Of a stretch of 64,000 nt of DNA, positions 55,415 to 64,000 are shown piece after piece. Origin of the DNA: Gordius sp. MW1 (lineage: Eukaryota; Nematomorpha; Gordioida; Gordea; Gordiidae); assembly GCA_964036665.1 (NCBI GenBank), contig OZ038529.1:24686060-24750059 (forward strand), read 5' to 3'. Made by a program: the position numbers and the translations under genes. A model generated the notes under the pieces. That model did no database searches. It worked only from the letters and a program-made list of their open reading frames with translations, and was not told where the DNA came from. Within the stretch, counting starts at the first letter, position 1, and each line of letters starts with the position of its first letter.

Positions 55415-57930
55415 AATACTCGGGCCTTCGGCCCTCGTGGGAAGGGGGAGGGGGGAAGGTAAGGGGGAACGAAACTCATCTATACTCCGTATAAATGTAT
55501 CATATTTGCTATGCAATTTATGGGCGAGAAAGGTGGGAAGGGGCGAGAATGCCTATAGGGGGGTTTTAAATGCAAAATAATTGGACTGGGCATAGGGTAA
55601 ATATCAATGTTAACCAATTCCAAAGCGAAAAAAATTAAAATTTCGATTCACAATTTGGCCAATGGTCATTTTTTCCATTGGTCAGTAGCCAGGACACGGT
55701 TAAAAAGTCACATTATCAATGGTATTAACAAGAACAATATATTAATTTAATTTAAAAAAAATAAGAATTTTGCCCTCTCTGAGATTCGAACCCACATCAG
55801 TAGAGGCATAGGCTTTTGTAAGGGCACAGGGACCCATATCAGTATAGGCATCAGGCCTTGTAGGGAGGTCATAGGGTAATTGTCAATGTTAACCTAATAT
55901 ACCCAATTCAAATACGGAAAAAAAATTCGATTTCTTTGGTCAATGGTCATTTTTTTATTGGTCAGTAGCTAGCGGACGGTCAAAAAGCCATATTATCAAT
56001 GTTATTAACAAGAACAAAATATTAATTTAATTAAAAAAAATAAAAATTGTGCCCTGTCCGTGATTCGAACCAACATTAGTAGAGGCATCTGTTTAAAAGC
56101 CGTGCGCTATAACCACTCACACCCTGTTGGGATTAAAATAGTTGAGGTTTTTATGTTATTTATATTGATAATGAAATAATAAAGTTGTGTTTATGTTTAT
56201 AAAATCAATATATTTCATTGGTCAGTAGCCTGCGTACGGTCAAAAATTTATATTATCAATGGTATTAACAAGAACAAAATATTAATTTAATTTTAAAAAA
56301 ATTAAAAAAAATTCGTCCTCTCCCGAGCTTGATCCCGGACTTCCAGGTCACAAAGCTGGCGCCAATAACTGGTAGCGGACGGACAACAAAAAACGAGCCC
56401 ATAAATTGCATAGAAATTTAAAGTCATAACCACTTTAATTACCTTTTAAATTGAATATATCGTTGTACTTGTAGGATAAGGGGATAAAATTGAATATAAA
56501 TGGAATTAATATATTGTAAGAGGATAAAAAAATCTGTTCATAAAGGATGGCGTGTAGGCATAGAGATCTGGGGTGGGAAGTTTGCAATAATAACAACAGG
56601 GAACTACAAATAAAATACATACGAGTCAAAAAAAACGAAAAAAAAATTTCGAATCACAATTTGGCCAATGGTCATTTTTTTCCATTGGTCAGTACCAAGA
56701 GACGGTCTATAAAAACACACGAGTCAAAAAAAACGAAAAAAAAATTTCAAATATCACAATTCGGCCAATGGTCATTTTTTTTATTGGTCAGTACCAAGAG
56801 ACAGTCTATAAATACATACGAGTCAAAAAAAAAGAAAAAAAATTTCGATTCACACTTTGGCCAATGGTCATTTTTTTCCATTGGTCAGCAGCCAGCGGAC
56901 GGCCAAAAAGCCAGATTATCAATAACAAAAACAATATATTAATTTAATTTAAAAAAAAATAAAAATTTTGCCCTCTCCGGGATTCGAACCCACATTAGTA
57001 GAGGCATAAGCTTTTGTAGGGACACAGGGACCCATATCAGTAGAGGCATAGGCCCTGGTAGGGGAGGGCATAGGGTAATTATCGATGTTAACCAATTCAA
57101 AAACGAAAAAAAAATTTCGATTCACAATTTAGCCAATGGTCATTTTTTTCATTGGTCAGTAGCCAGCGGACGGCCAAAAAGTCATATAATCAATGGTATT
57201 AACAAGAACAATATATTAATTTTATTTAAAAAAAAATATATAAATTTTGCCCTCTTCGGGATTCGAACCCACATTAGTAGAGGCATAGGCTTCTGTAGGG
57301 GCACAGGGACCCATATCAATAGAGGCATAGGCCCTTGTAGGAGAGGGCATAGGGTAATTATCAATATTAACCAATTCAAAAACGAAAAAAAATTTCGATT
57401 TATACTTTGGCCAATGGTCATTTTTTTCATTGGTCAGTAGCCAGCGGACGGCCAAAAAGTCACATTATCAATGGTATTAACAAGAACAATATATTAATTT
57501 AATTTAAAAAAAATAAAAATTTTGCCCTCTCCGGGATTCGAACCCACATTAGTAAGGGCATAGGCTTTTGTAGGGGCACAGGGACCCATATCAGTAGAGG
57601 CATAGGCTTTTGTAGGGGCATAGGGACCCATATCAGTAGAGGCGTAGACCCTTGTAGGAAAGGGCATAGCGTAATTATCAATGTTAACCTAATACATAAT
57701 ACCCAATTCAAAAACGAAAATATAAGCCCGACCCCGCCCGAAAAATCGATAACGAGAGAGAGATGATGTGGGGAGGAGACACGCGTATGTATTACTATTC
57801 TAACACAGCGAGGGAGATAGAGATGAGGGGTGGGGCACCTCTTATGCATTAATTCAAAAAAATCGATAAAATACATTGGAGGACAACGGACGGACAACAA
57901 AAAACTAGCCCATAAATTGCAAAGCAATTA
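55415..57930 (-). mobile_element. composite repeat element X2, with tRNA-like boxes
   Basis: Left module GGGCCTTCGGCCCTCGTGGG with TTTGCTATGCAATTTATGGGCG, as in X1. The array has several CCAATGG/CCATTGG hairpin units (55650-57430). On the minus strand most units also contain GTGGGTTCGAATCCCGGAG, a perfect B box/T-arm, followed by GAGGGCAAAATTTTTA. A 42-bp word with CCTATGCCTCTACTGATATG repeats in tandem beside it. The right edge is ACAAAAAACTAGCCCATAAATTGC. The minus-strand open frames (MPLLIWVPVPLQKPMPLL) are translated repeats. Confidence 0.7.
56050..56129 (-). mobile_element. tRNA-like SINE head inside X2
   Basis: The minus strand reads CAGGGTGTGAGTGGTTATAG then CGCACGG, close to the D arm of tRNA-Leu/Ser (GCCGAGTGGTTAAGGCGC), and later TTGGTTCGAATCACGGACAG. 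The A box is at about 56104-56120 and the B box at 56062-56071. Outer ends CAGGGT and ACAGGGC do not pair, so this is a derived head and not a working tRNA. It points to pol III origin of the repeat. Confidence 0.6.
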
Positions 57931-58093
57931 ACATAAATAAATGCTTTTAGAATTATTAAATCACTATTTTACTTAACTTAAAAAGAATTATTATTAATAA
58001 TAGATTCTATTGTTTGTTTTTTTATTGATATAATATGCTTATTTTGAATTGGATGTCTGGTAAATATAAAAGTACTCTTTTACACTACTTTAG

Positions 58094-58606
58094 TATAAAG
58101 GAAAAGCCTAATAAAAAAGATGGTAAATATGATTTAATTTGGAATAATTTTAATTATGTATGGGTATTTGTGATATAAAATAAGACATGAATATGTTTGT
58201 CTGTAATAGGTAAAGATGGGACTGAATTAAAAAAACTCTTGTTTTATCCCTTACTATGGGAAATTATGGTAATTATATTTAAGCATTAGATATTTTAAAT
58301 ATATCTAGGTTAAAGGCAGATATTATTCTGCTTCCAGCAGTAAAATTCACATGAACTCTGAAAGAGGCAAGAAAGATTTTGGTTTTAATATAGAAGTATT
58401 ATATATATTTTCATGTTTAGGTCAAGATGAAAATTGTAATTCTGCTGTGGGGAAAACTGTCTCTTCTTTTTCTTATGATAAAAATGCTGGTAATTAAAAT
58501 TATGCAAGTTGTTTTTATTTTATTAATATGTATTGATATAGATGAGTGTATTGGCAGCTCTACTAATTGCTCAGTCTCTGAAAGTGAAAAACATGGGCAA
58601 AATTAA
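58094..58606 (+). CDS. putative small spliced gene, product unknown
   Basis: Five successive blocks keep one frame through GT-AG introns: 58094-58122, 58210-58268, 58309-58381, 58421-58489 and 58542-58606 (stop TAA). Introns of 87, 40, 39 and 52 nt resemble the tiny host introns. The translated parts include KKDGKDGTELKKLLFYPLLW, VKGRYYSASSSKIHMN, GQDENCNSAVGKTVSSFSYD and ADECIGSSTNCSVSESEKHG. I recognise no family; three cysteines and many Ser/Lys/Asn occur. A further upstream block ending at 58059 could join in phase, but no start codon was found, so the 5' end is open. It lies within the 3.8 kb insertion in gypsy B, to the right of X2. It may be a captured host gene fragment, part of the element, or chance. 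Confidence 0.35.
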
Positions 58607-59031
58607 AAACTTAAACCATTTTATAAATTTATGATTTTATGGACATCTAAATACAAATGGCTAATTTTTGATGAAGCCTTAGGTGGGGCTTTATGCTCTG
58701 TCTGTTCTCTTTACAACATACTTTCTTAAAAGAACACTTGCCCGTTAAAATATTGCATGTATTTATTTAATGATTATGCGTGTATGTATCTATTTATATA
58801 TCACTTATATCACCAATAAAAATCAGTAAATATTATACAAAATGGTTAAGCAATTAAAAAAATTTTTACCCCCCCCCCCGGAAGTTGAAAATACCCCCGG
58901 AGCATTTTTTCTGAAAGAAACCCTAATTCCCACTCCTTAGGAACAGCTCAAATTGTGTTATAAAAGCGTCGATGTTCTCTGTTATTTTATACTTCTGCAT
59001 CTCCGCGTAGTTTTCTGCTTCACGACGCCAC

Positions 59032-59211
59032 TGTTACGACTGGGAATATTATTTAATACACGTTACGAAGGGAAACCAATATAGTAAGTGTCTAAATCGT
59101 GTATATCAATCGAATATATAAGTTACAACCAATTAACGGTAATTTAATTGACAACACATCGGTAAATAACGTATCTCCGGAGGCACTTCGCACTCCAATT
59201 ACCTCTCTACA
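59032..59211 (-). repeat. 5' LTR of gypsy B
   Basis: 180 bp, same ends as the LTR at 50816-50993, followed by CTTAT. Confidence 0.9.
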
Positions 59212-59297
59212 CTTATCAATATAATCGCTTCAATACTAGGATATATTAGCAATCATATGATTTTAACACTTTGTTAGGTTAGGCTACTACCTGAAAA

Positions 59298-62200
59298 ATG
59301 CATTTAGCTCTTACCTGTCTTATATTATCCATTTACCATGTATTAGGTTTGATTTATATGAAAATTTTATTTATAAGTAGTCATGCTAGCCCAAAAAGAT
59401 CCTTCAATTGTTCGTATTAATAAACCACAAATAATAACGCGAGGAAGTAATGCAAAATTAACGTGTATGTTGGAAAACATAGGAGAACATACAGTATGTT
59501 ATTATGCTGATCTATCCATTATTTTTTATTGTATAACCAAGACAGAATTTAATGTTTTTGAAGTTTTATATATACATTTATAAAATTTTAGATTTTCTTA
59601 TAATACTGCCTTTTGCTAAAAATGCATTGTATTTTTAGGTTGTTTGGCTACTTCTGAGAGATAATAGCATACCTATAACATTGACTATGGGTAACAAAAG
59701 AAACACAGCAGATCATAGATTTCAAGCCTACTTGAATAATGACAAATCTTCATACATTTTGAATATAAATGATGTCAGGTATGAGGATACTGGCATATAT
59801 ATGTGTCAAATAGCCACTACCTTGCCAACTAAATCACGTAAAGTCTGGTTAAGGGTCCCAAGTAAATTATTATAATTTTTGGCAAAACTTTTAATATTTG
59901 AAGCATTATTTATAAATTTTTATATAATTTAAAATAATATAATTTTCAAACCAACTATAATAATAGTCTGTAAATTTTAATACCTAAAGCCACTGCTTTA
60001 CACTTTACATAAACTTTTAATTGATTTTTTAACTTATTTGAAGCACCTCCAAACATTGGAGATGATATTTCCAAAGATGTGGTCATCAATGAGGGGGGCA
60101 GTATACAACTCAAATGCAATGCCACTGGATATCCTACACCTAAAATATCCTGGAAAAGGGCTGACAATAATCCATTATCCAATGGTAAATTTTTATATTA
60201 AATTAATTTCAAAAATTTAACCTGTATATTTCTTTGCTACCACTAATCTCGTATTTTCAATTGTTTGATAGTCATGCACAGGCGACCTTATACTTGTTTA
60301 TGGCTTAGACACATGGGCGTAGCCAGCATTGGAATTAGAGGGGGGGGGGGAATAATACGAAGGTGCAAAATGAACGTTTTTGTATTTTTAATAAATTTCA
60401 CCATTTTTGGATTTAGATGGGGGACAGCCGCCCCTCCCTGCCCCCCCCCCCGACTACGTCCATGCTTAGACAAATCGACACTTTTTAAACAACACTTATT
60501 TTTTTTTTAACTATTATTCACAAATATTTAGACGTGTAATCTTTGATCACAAATTGAATTATTTATATGGTCGGCTTTGCCCTTTGCTTAAATCTTACTT
60601 TGCAAAATTAATATAAAATAAAACTTTTCTTCGGCAATATTAACGCACAGCTAGTAATTCAAAGTAGGATTTAGCGCCCAGCTCAATGGGGGGGGGCAGA
60701 GAGGGACGGTTGCCCCCTCTAAATCCAAAATTTGTTGAAATTCATTAAAATTATGGCTAAAATCTCAATAAAAGATCATTTTACACCCCTCTATCTCCAA
60801 ATCGTAAGGTTAAATACCTTATTTCTTTTCACAATTCGCGTCCAACTAAATTTGGGTCGTTTGACCACCTCATCATAGGTTTATCGGAGTTCGAAGGCAA
60901 CACACTAAGCATATCTTCGGTGAAAAAGTCGGACAGGGGCATGTACAAATGCATAGCTTCCAACGACGTAGACGCCGGGGACACCAAACTAGTGATGGTC
61001 AACGTGGAATTCGCGCCAATTTTGAGTGGCGCCAAGATCAGGGTTGGACAAGCACCAAATTATCAACTGAACGCCGTGCTAGAATGTTTCGTAGAATCAT
61101 TCCCAGCCCCAGATGTTTGGTGGACTGTGGGGGAAGACAGTGGACCAGATGCCAAAATCATGAATAATCACAATTATAGGGTACACTTTTTCGAATTTGG
61201 CACAATATTTTTTTTGGTTAAAAAGTTTATTTTTACGAAAATAAATTTACATATATAAGCGTAATACAAAAAAGACAACTGGTTGTTAAATAAAAATATC
61301 ATTATCTTCTAAAATAGGCCAAGAGTCGGCAAAGGATGGATTTAAAGTTGTATCGTACAACAATAATCCCTAGTTGTTGCCTAAGTAAAAACTACACGTG
61401 TATAAATTACTGGTGGCTACGAGAAAAATGCACAAAAATATCCGATATAATGTAAAATTTTGGTCATAAATTGAAGAATTTTAAGATGGCGGTCAGGAAT
61501 ATGAGAGCGACTTAAAGTTATATTTGGCAAAAAGAATGGCGAGTCTCTCCGCTTCTTGAAAATTATTATACATAAGTGGCAATTTTATCCTAGACCTACA
61601 TTAATAAAACTCATCCTGATTATCGATTTCCAGAATTGCATTTATACTATATTAATATGTGAAACAAATTTTATGTTTATATTTTGTAACATTTAAAACA
61701 GAAGTTAGATGTATTAGAATATTTTTCACGCGCTTCGAAAGGAATTTATAACATTAAGAATATTTTTGTTAATGCATGATCTTTGTCTGGCTCAAGATTT
61801 TTTGCATTGAAATCAGGGCTCTTAACTCGTCTAAAGCCCACCAATTAATGTTTATGCTTTTTAACACCTTAGTGTAGCACACCGAAAATTCAACGTCAAA
61901 TCCGTAGAACCTGTGATATTAAAAAATGGCATTGTACCAGATGTATTAAAATAATTGACGTTGATATAATAAATCTTGGCGTCATTTTGAAAAGATTGCT
62001 TCATTTGCTTCTATACTTTGTTTAATTTCAAACTTTTAAGTATATTAAGTAAAACTCTTTCGCATGCAATTATTACCTAAAAGCAATTGCTATTGACGTT
62101 ATTTCTAAAATTTCACGAGTGATTTGATTTATTTTTCCCCCAGGCTTAGATTTTTAGTGATTTTGATAATACATATTGAATCATGTTATCAGATAGATAT

Positions 62201-62576
62201 AATCCATGACAGCAGTGGTCACGATCTCACCACATCGAGGTTGACAATCATAGAAGTTCAAAGTGAAGATTATGGCAAATACAAATGTTGGGCATCGAAC
62301 GTTAGAGGAAAGTCTTCCCTCATATTTACCCTATTCGGTATAAAAATTGCAATTTTTAAAATAAACAAAAAATATTAAATATTTAAAGTAATAAAACATT
62401 TTTAAACACTTTATATAATTTTCTTTATAGAATCTTCAGTGCCACTCAATCATTACGGAGGCTACGAAAACAGTATGGTTAACTACATTACCTCATCGGC
62501 CCAACGTCCAATCAAAAGCTTATTCCAATTTTTAACACTCTTCCTTTTAATATTGATCCTATCGTCAATTTTTTAA
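59298..62576 (+). CDS. lachesin/IgLON-like GPI-anchored cell adhesion protein
   Basis: A neural-type cell-surface protein with three Ig domains, 372 aa. Exons 59298-59346, 59381-59493, 59639-59861, 60044-60184, 60879-61180, 62193-62337 and 62431-62576 join in phase (1119 nt). Residues 1-20 (MHLALTCLILSIYHVLVMLA) are a signal peptide. Ig1 has C45 and C110 (with YEDTGIYMC), Ig2 has C153 and C200 (GYPTPKISW, SDRGMYKC), Ig3 has C245 and C308 (FPAPDVWW, EDYGKYKC). The end (FLTLFLLILILSSIF) is hydrophobic and closes the protein, as in GPI-anchored lachesin, DIP and IgLON proteins. The VEFAP link between Ig2 and Ig3 is typical of lachesin. Intron 1 is 34 nt; introns 4 and 5 hold MITEs and a LINE tail. 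The first exon is short but supplies the signal peptide in phase. It should mediate cell-cell adhesion at neurites or junctions. Confidence 0.9.
60312..60464. mobile_element. CATGGGCGTAGCCA MITE in Ig gene intron 4, perfect 8-bp duplication
   Basis: Left end CATGGGCGTAGCCAGCATTGG, right end CGACTACGTCCATG. CTTAGACA lies directly on both sides (60304-60311 and 60465-60472). This copy places the whole family in the hAT superfamily. Non-coding. Confidence 0.88.
60672..60808. mobile_element. second MITE remnant in Ig gene intron 4
   Basis: GCGCCCAGCTCAATGG, a G run, GACGGTTGCCCCCTCTAAATCC, then ATTATGGCTAAAATCTCAAT and ACACCCCTC. It lies about 70 bp upstream of the acceptor of exon 5. Confidence 0.65.
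61205..61393 (-). mobile_element. LINE 3' tail in Ig gene intron 5
   Basis: The minus strand reads LRQQLGIIVVRYNFKSILCR, the same protein segment as LLRQKIGILIAKYNYKAFSD at 51.6 kb. A T run at the left edge is the poly(A) end. The plus-strand nucleotide sequence is very close to 18575-18740, so the two tails are recent relatives. Begins 25 nt after the exon 5 donor. Confidence 0.72.
61394..62192. other. rest of Ig gene intron 5
   Basis: AT-rich, no coding sense and no repeat that I can assign. Confidence 0.5.
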
Positions 62577-63001
62577 TCATCACAAATTGTTCCAAAATAA
62601 TATTATATTATGCCAAACTTGAAATGTGACCTTTTTTATCCTCACAAGCTACTTATTATTGATGATCTTCATCCAAAAATATACACATTACATTCTCACA
62701 AACGATGTGTTGCCTCAAAATATTCACAGAATCTATGAACGATTTTTATGTATTTAAACAACTTTTTATACTCGTTTTTAAAGCACTTTTTTATATTTGA
62801 TCGACTTTTATATAAATCGTATTATGTTTTTTACAACCGAAGCTATTAAATTTGTATAAATTAAAAGAGTCAGTAATTAATAATCAATAAAGTAGCAGTT
62901 TGAAAATATCAAAACAATTTCTACATTTGATTTTAAATACACAAATGATTGTTTAACCTATTTTTAATTTTATTATGTATTATTTTATTTTCTAGACTTA
63001 A

Positions 63002-63602
63002 CCCTCGAGAGTATTCCTGAAACCGAACGCGAGAGCAATCGTGGGGTATAACTTTGCCCAACTTTGTAAACTTCTTATAACTTTCAAAGTATTCTTTTAA
63101 AACCTTTCAAATTTTTAAAAGGGCTTAAGATTGATGGTATAAATTTGATACGAATCTAATCAACATAAACTTATTGACAATTTTCTGGATCCCCATTTTT
63201 ATTTTGGTTATTTTAGAGCTTCCCCTCATTTTACCTCTTGACATCATATACCTTAAAATACATCAAAATAACGTTATTTTTTATTAAAAGAATGTTCAAA
63301 ATGTATTAATAACACAAATTATAAAAGATATCATCAAACAAACAAAAAATACATACATTTTTTCCAACAGAAAAAAACTTTCGTAAGAGCATTCGTTGGA
63401 TAAAAAATTACACCAGAAGCCAAAAAAGCTTCTATATTTTAAAAAGTATTAAGCCAAAACCTATGAAATTTTCACCTAACCTAGTTCTTGCTAAAATATT
63501 AAGATGTTGCAAAGACCAAATTCATCAGACTTAAATTGCGTTTTATATTTTAATCTATAATTTGGGTGGGGTTTTAAAATACCCCACGAATACTCTCGCG
63601 GG
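63002..63602. mobile_element. piggyBac-type MITE, 601 bp, TTAA-flanked
   Basis: TTAA at 62998-63001 and 63603-63606. Ends CCCTCGAGAGTATTC and GAATACTCTCGCGGG are inverted with one difference. Inner words CGTGGGGTAT (left) and ATACCCCACG (right) form a second inverted pair. The first bases resemble the end of piggyBac 1 (CCCGAGAGGTACC). Non-coding interior. Confidence 0.82.
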
Positions 63603-63606
63603 TTAA

Positions 63607-64000
63607 ATTAATCACATCACTGGTGGTGGCGAGTAAATAAATAAAGCAAACAAGCCTTTTCCCGCCTCCAGTGCTTTCACGCCAATCCTCGACGTTGTGG
63701 TTAAGGTAGTGCGGGTAGAAGATACATTAGCAAGCGTGTTTCCTCAAGCGAGACGCTCACAGAAATTACCTCACTCTATCTGTGCTTATTTGTGCCGCTT
63801 GCTTCCTTGTGCCCTGGTTTTATTTTATTGATGCCTATCAGATCATGCTATCCCACCATATACTACAGTATTAAGGGTTTGTAGCTTCACCATCTACTCT
63901 GTTTTTATATCTATAATACCCATAATGACCGTTCTTTTAATTTCTAAAACGCTGCTTATACTTTTATATAACTAATTGCACATTTTAAACCGTTTATGTA
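63607..64000. other. unassigned, locally GC-richer DNA at the window edge
   Basis: 63620-63850 is less AT-rich than its surroundings (CCCGCCTCCAGTGC, AAGCGAGACGCTCACAG, TGCCGCTTGCTTCC) and may be the end of another element running out of the window. No open frame is convincing. Confidence 0.4.

Larger units (their letters stand above)
55115..58924. mobile_element. 3.8 kb DNA transposon-like insertion in gypsy B gag
   Basis: Ends GGGGTTTTTTTCAG (left) and CTGAAAGAAACCCT (right) are inverted repeats with about two differences. Next to each lies an ATTTTCAAATACCCCC-like word. TATTCCCC (55107-55114) and AATTCCCA (58925-58932) match at 6 of 8 positions and suggest an 8-bp duplication. Cargo: the composite repeat X2 (55415-57930) and a small spliced reading frame (58094-58606). 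No transposase was recognised. Confidence 0.55.
50816..59211 (-). mobile_element. Ty3/gypsy-type LTR retrotransposon fossil B with nested insertions
   Basis: Direct LTRs at 50816-50993 and 59032-59211 both begin TGTTAC and end CTCTCTACA, flanked by the 5-bp duplication CTTAT. It reads on the minus strand. From right to left come a primer-site candidate (TGGCGTCGTGAAGCAG) beside the 5' LTR, gag, aspartic protease, reverse transcriptase, RNase H and an eroded integrase. LTR divergence is roughly 7%, so it is older than gypsy A. Two later insertions lie in it: a LINE tail (51476-52075) and a 3.8 kb DNA transposon (55115-58924). It is broken, with several breaks, and is a fossil. Confidence 0.9.

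Noticed and set aside
57182-57927. Minus-strand frames with PMPLLIWVPVPLQKPMPLL
   Set aside because: They arise from the 42-bp tandem word of X2, not from a gene.
60809-60878. Earlier start for Ig-gene exon 5 at about 60809 or 60831
   Set aside because: No AG there gives the phase required by exon 4. The AG at 60877-60878 fits and restores the lachesin-like spacing (PLSNGLSEFEGNTLSISS).

Overview
This is a 64 kb stretch of an AT-rich, transposon-filled animal nuclear genome. The host genes point to a bilaterian invertebrate, probably a protostome: a lachesin-like three-Ig GPI protein, a WRN-type RecQ helicase without a nuclease domain, and a divergent peptide-receptor-like GPCR. Many introns are very small (34-59 nt), while others are swollen by transposons. 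I cannot fix the phylum. There is no bacterial, organellar or rRNA signal. | Host genes, left to right: RPL27A (2117-2727, +, 5 exons, 146 aa); an intronless class A GPCR (25975-27234, +, 419 aa); a WRN-like RecQ helicase (32588-50023, +, 13 exons, 1007 aa); an intronless four-EF-hand protein (39790-40743, -) lying inside WRN intron 5 on the opposite strand; and a lachesin/IgLON-like protein (59298-62576, +, 7 exons, 372 aa). All exon sets were assembled by hand from GT/AG sites with matching phases, and each spliced length is a multiple of three. A sixth candidate is a short spliced reading frame (58094-58606) that seems to ride inside a transposon. | Mobile elements fill most of the rest. 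There are two Ty3/gypsy-type LTR fossils, both on the minus strand: A at 8634-12874 (target duplication ATTCC) and B at 50816-59211 (target duplication CTTAT). B is enlarged by a LINE tail and by a 3.8 kb DNA transposon. Two broken piggyBac elements (3736-5831 and about 36460-38236) and a TTAA-flanked piggyBac-type MITE (63002-63602) are present. Several hAT-type MITE families have 8-bp target duplications, with TIRs TAGAGCCCTGCA, TAGTGTTGTAAAAA and CATGGGCGTAGCCA/CAGTGGCGTA. There are two large foldback elements, a LINE family seen mostly as 3' tails on the minus strand, and a composite tRNA-like/CCAAT-palindrome repeat present as two large copies (WRN intron 9 and inside gypsy B). | Layout: 0-2 kb AT-rich flank; 2-3 kb RPL27A; 3.7-8.5 kb piggyBac, foldback and MITEs; 8.6-12.9 kb gypsy A; 13-23 kb hAT, foldback and repeat debris; 23-29 kb mostly plain AT-rich DNA around the GPCR; 29-32.5 kb LINE debris; 32.6-50 kb WRN with the nested EF-hand gene; 50.8-59.2 kb gypsy B with its passengers; 59.3-62.6 kb Ig gene; 63-64 kb MITE and unassigned DNA. 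No operon-like or pathway link between the host genes is visible.
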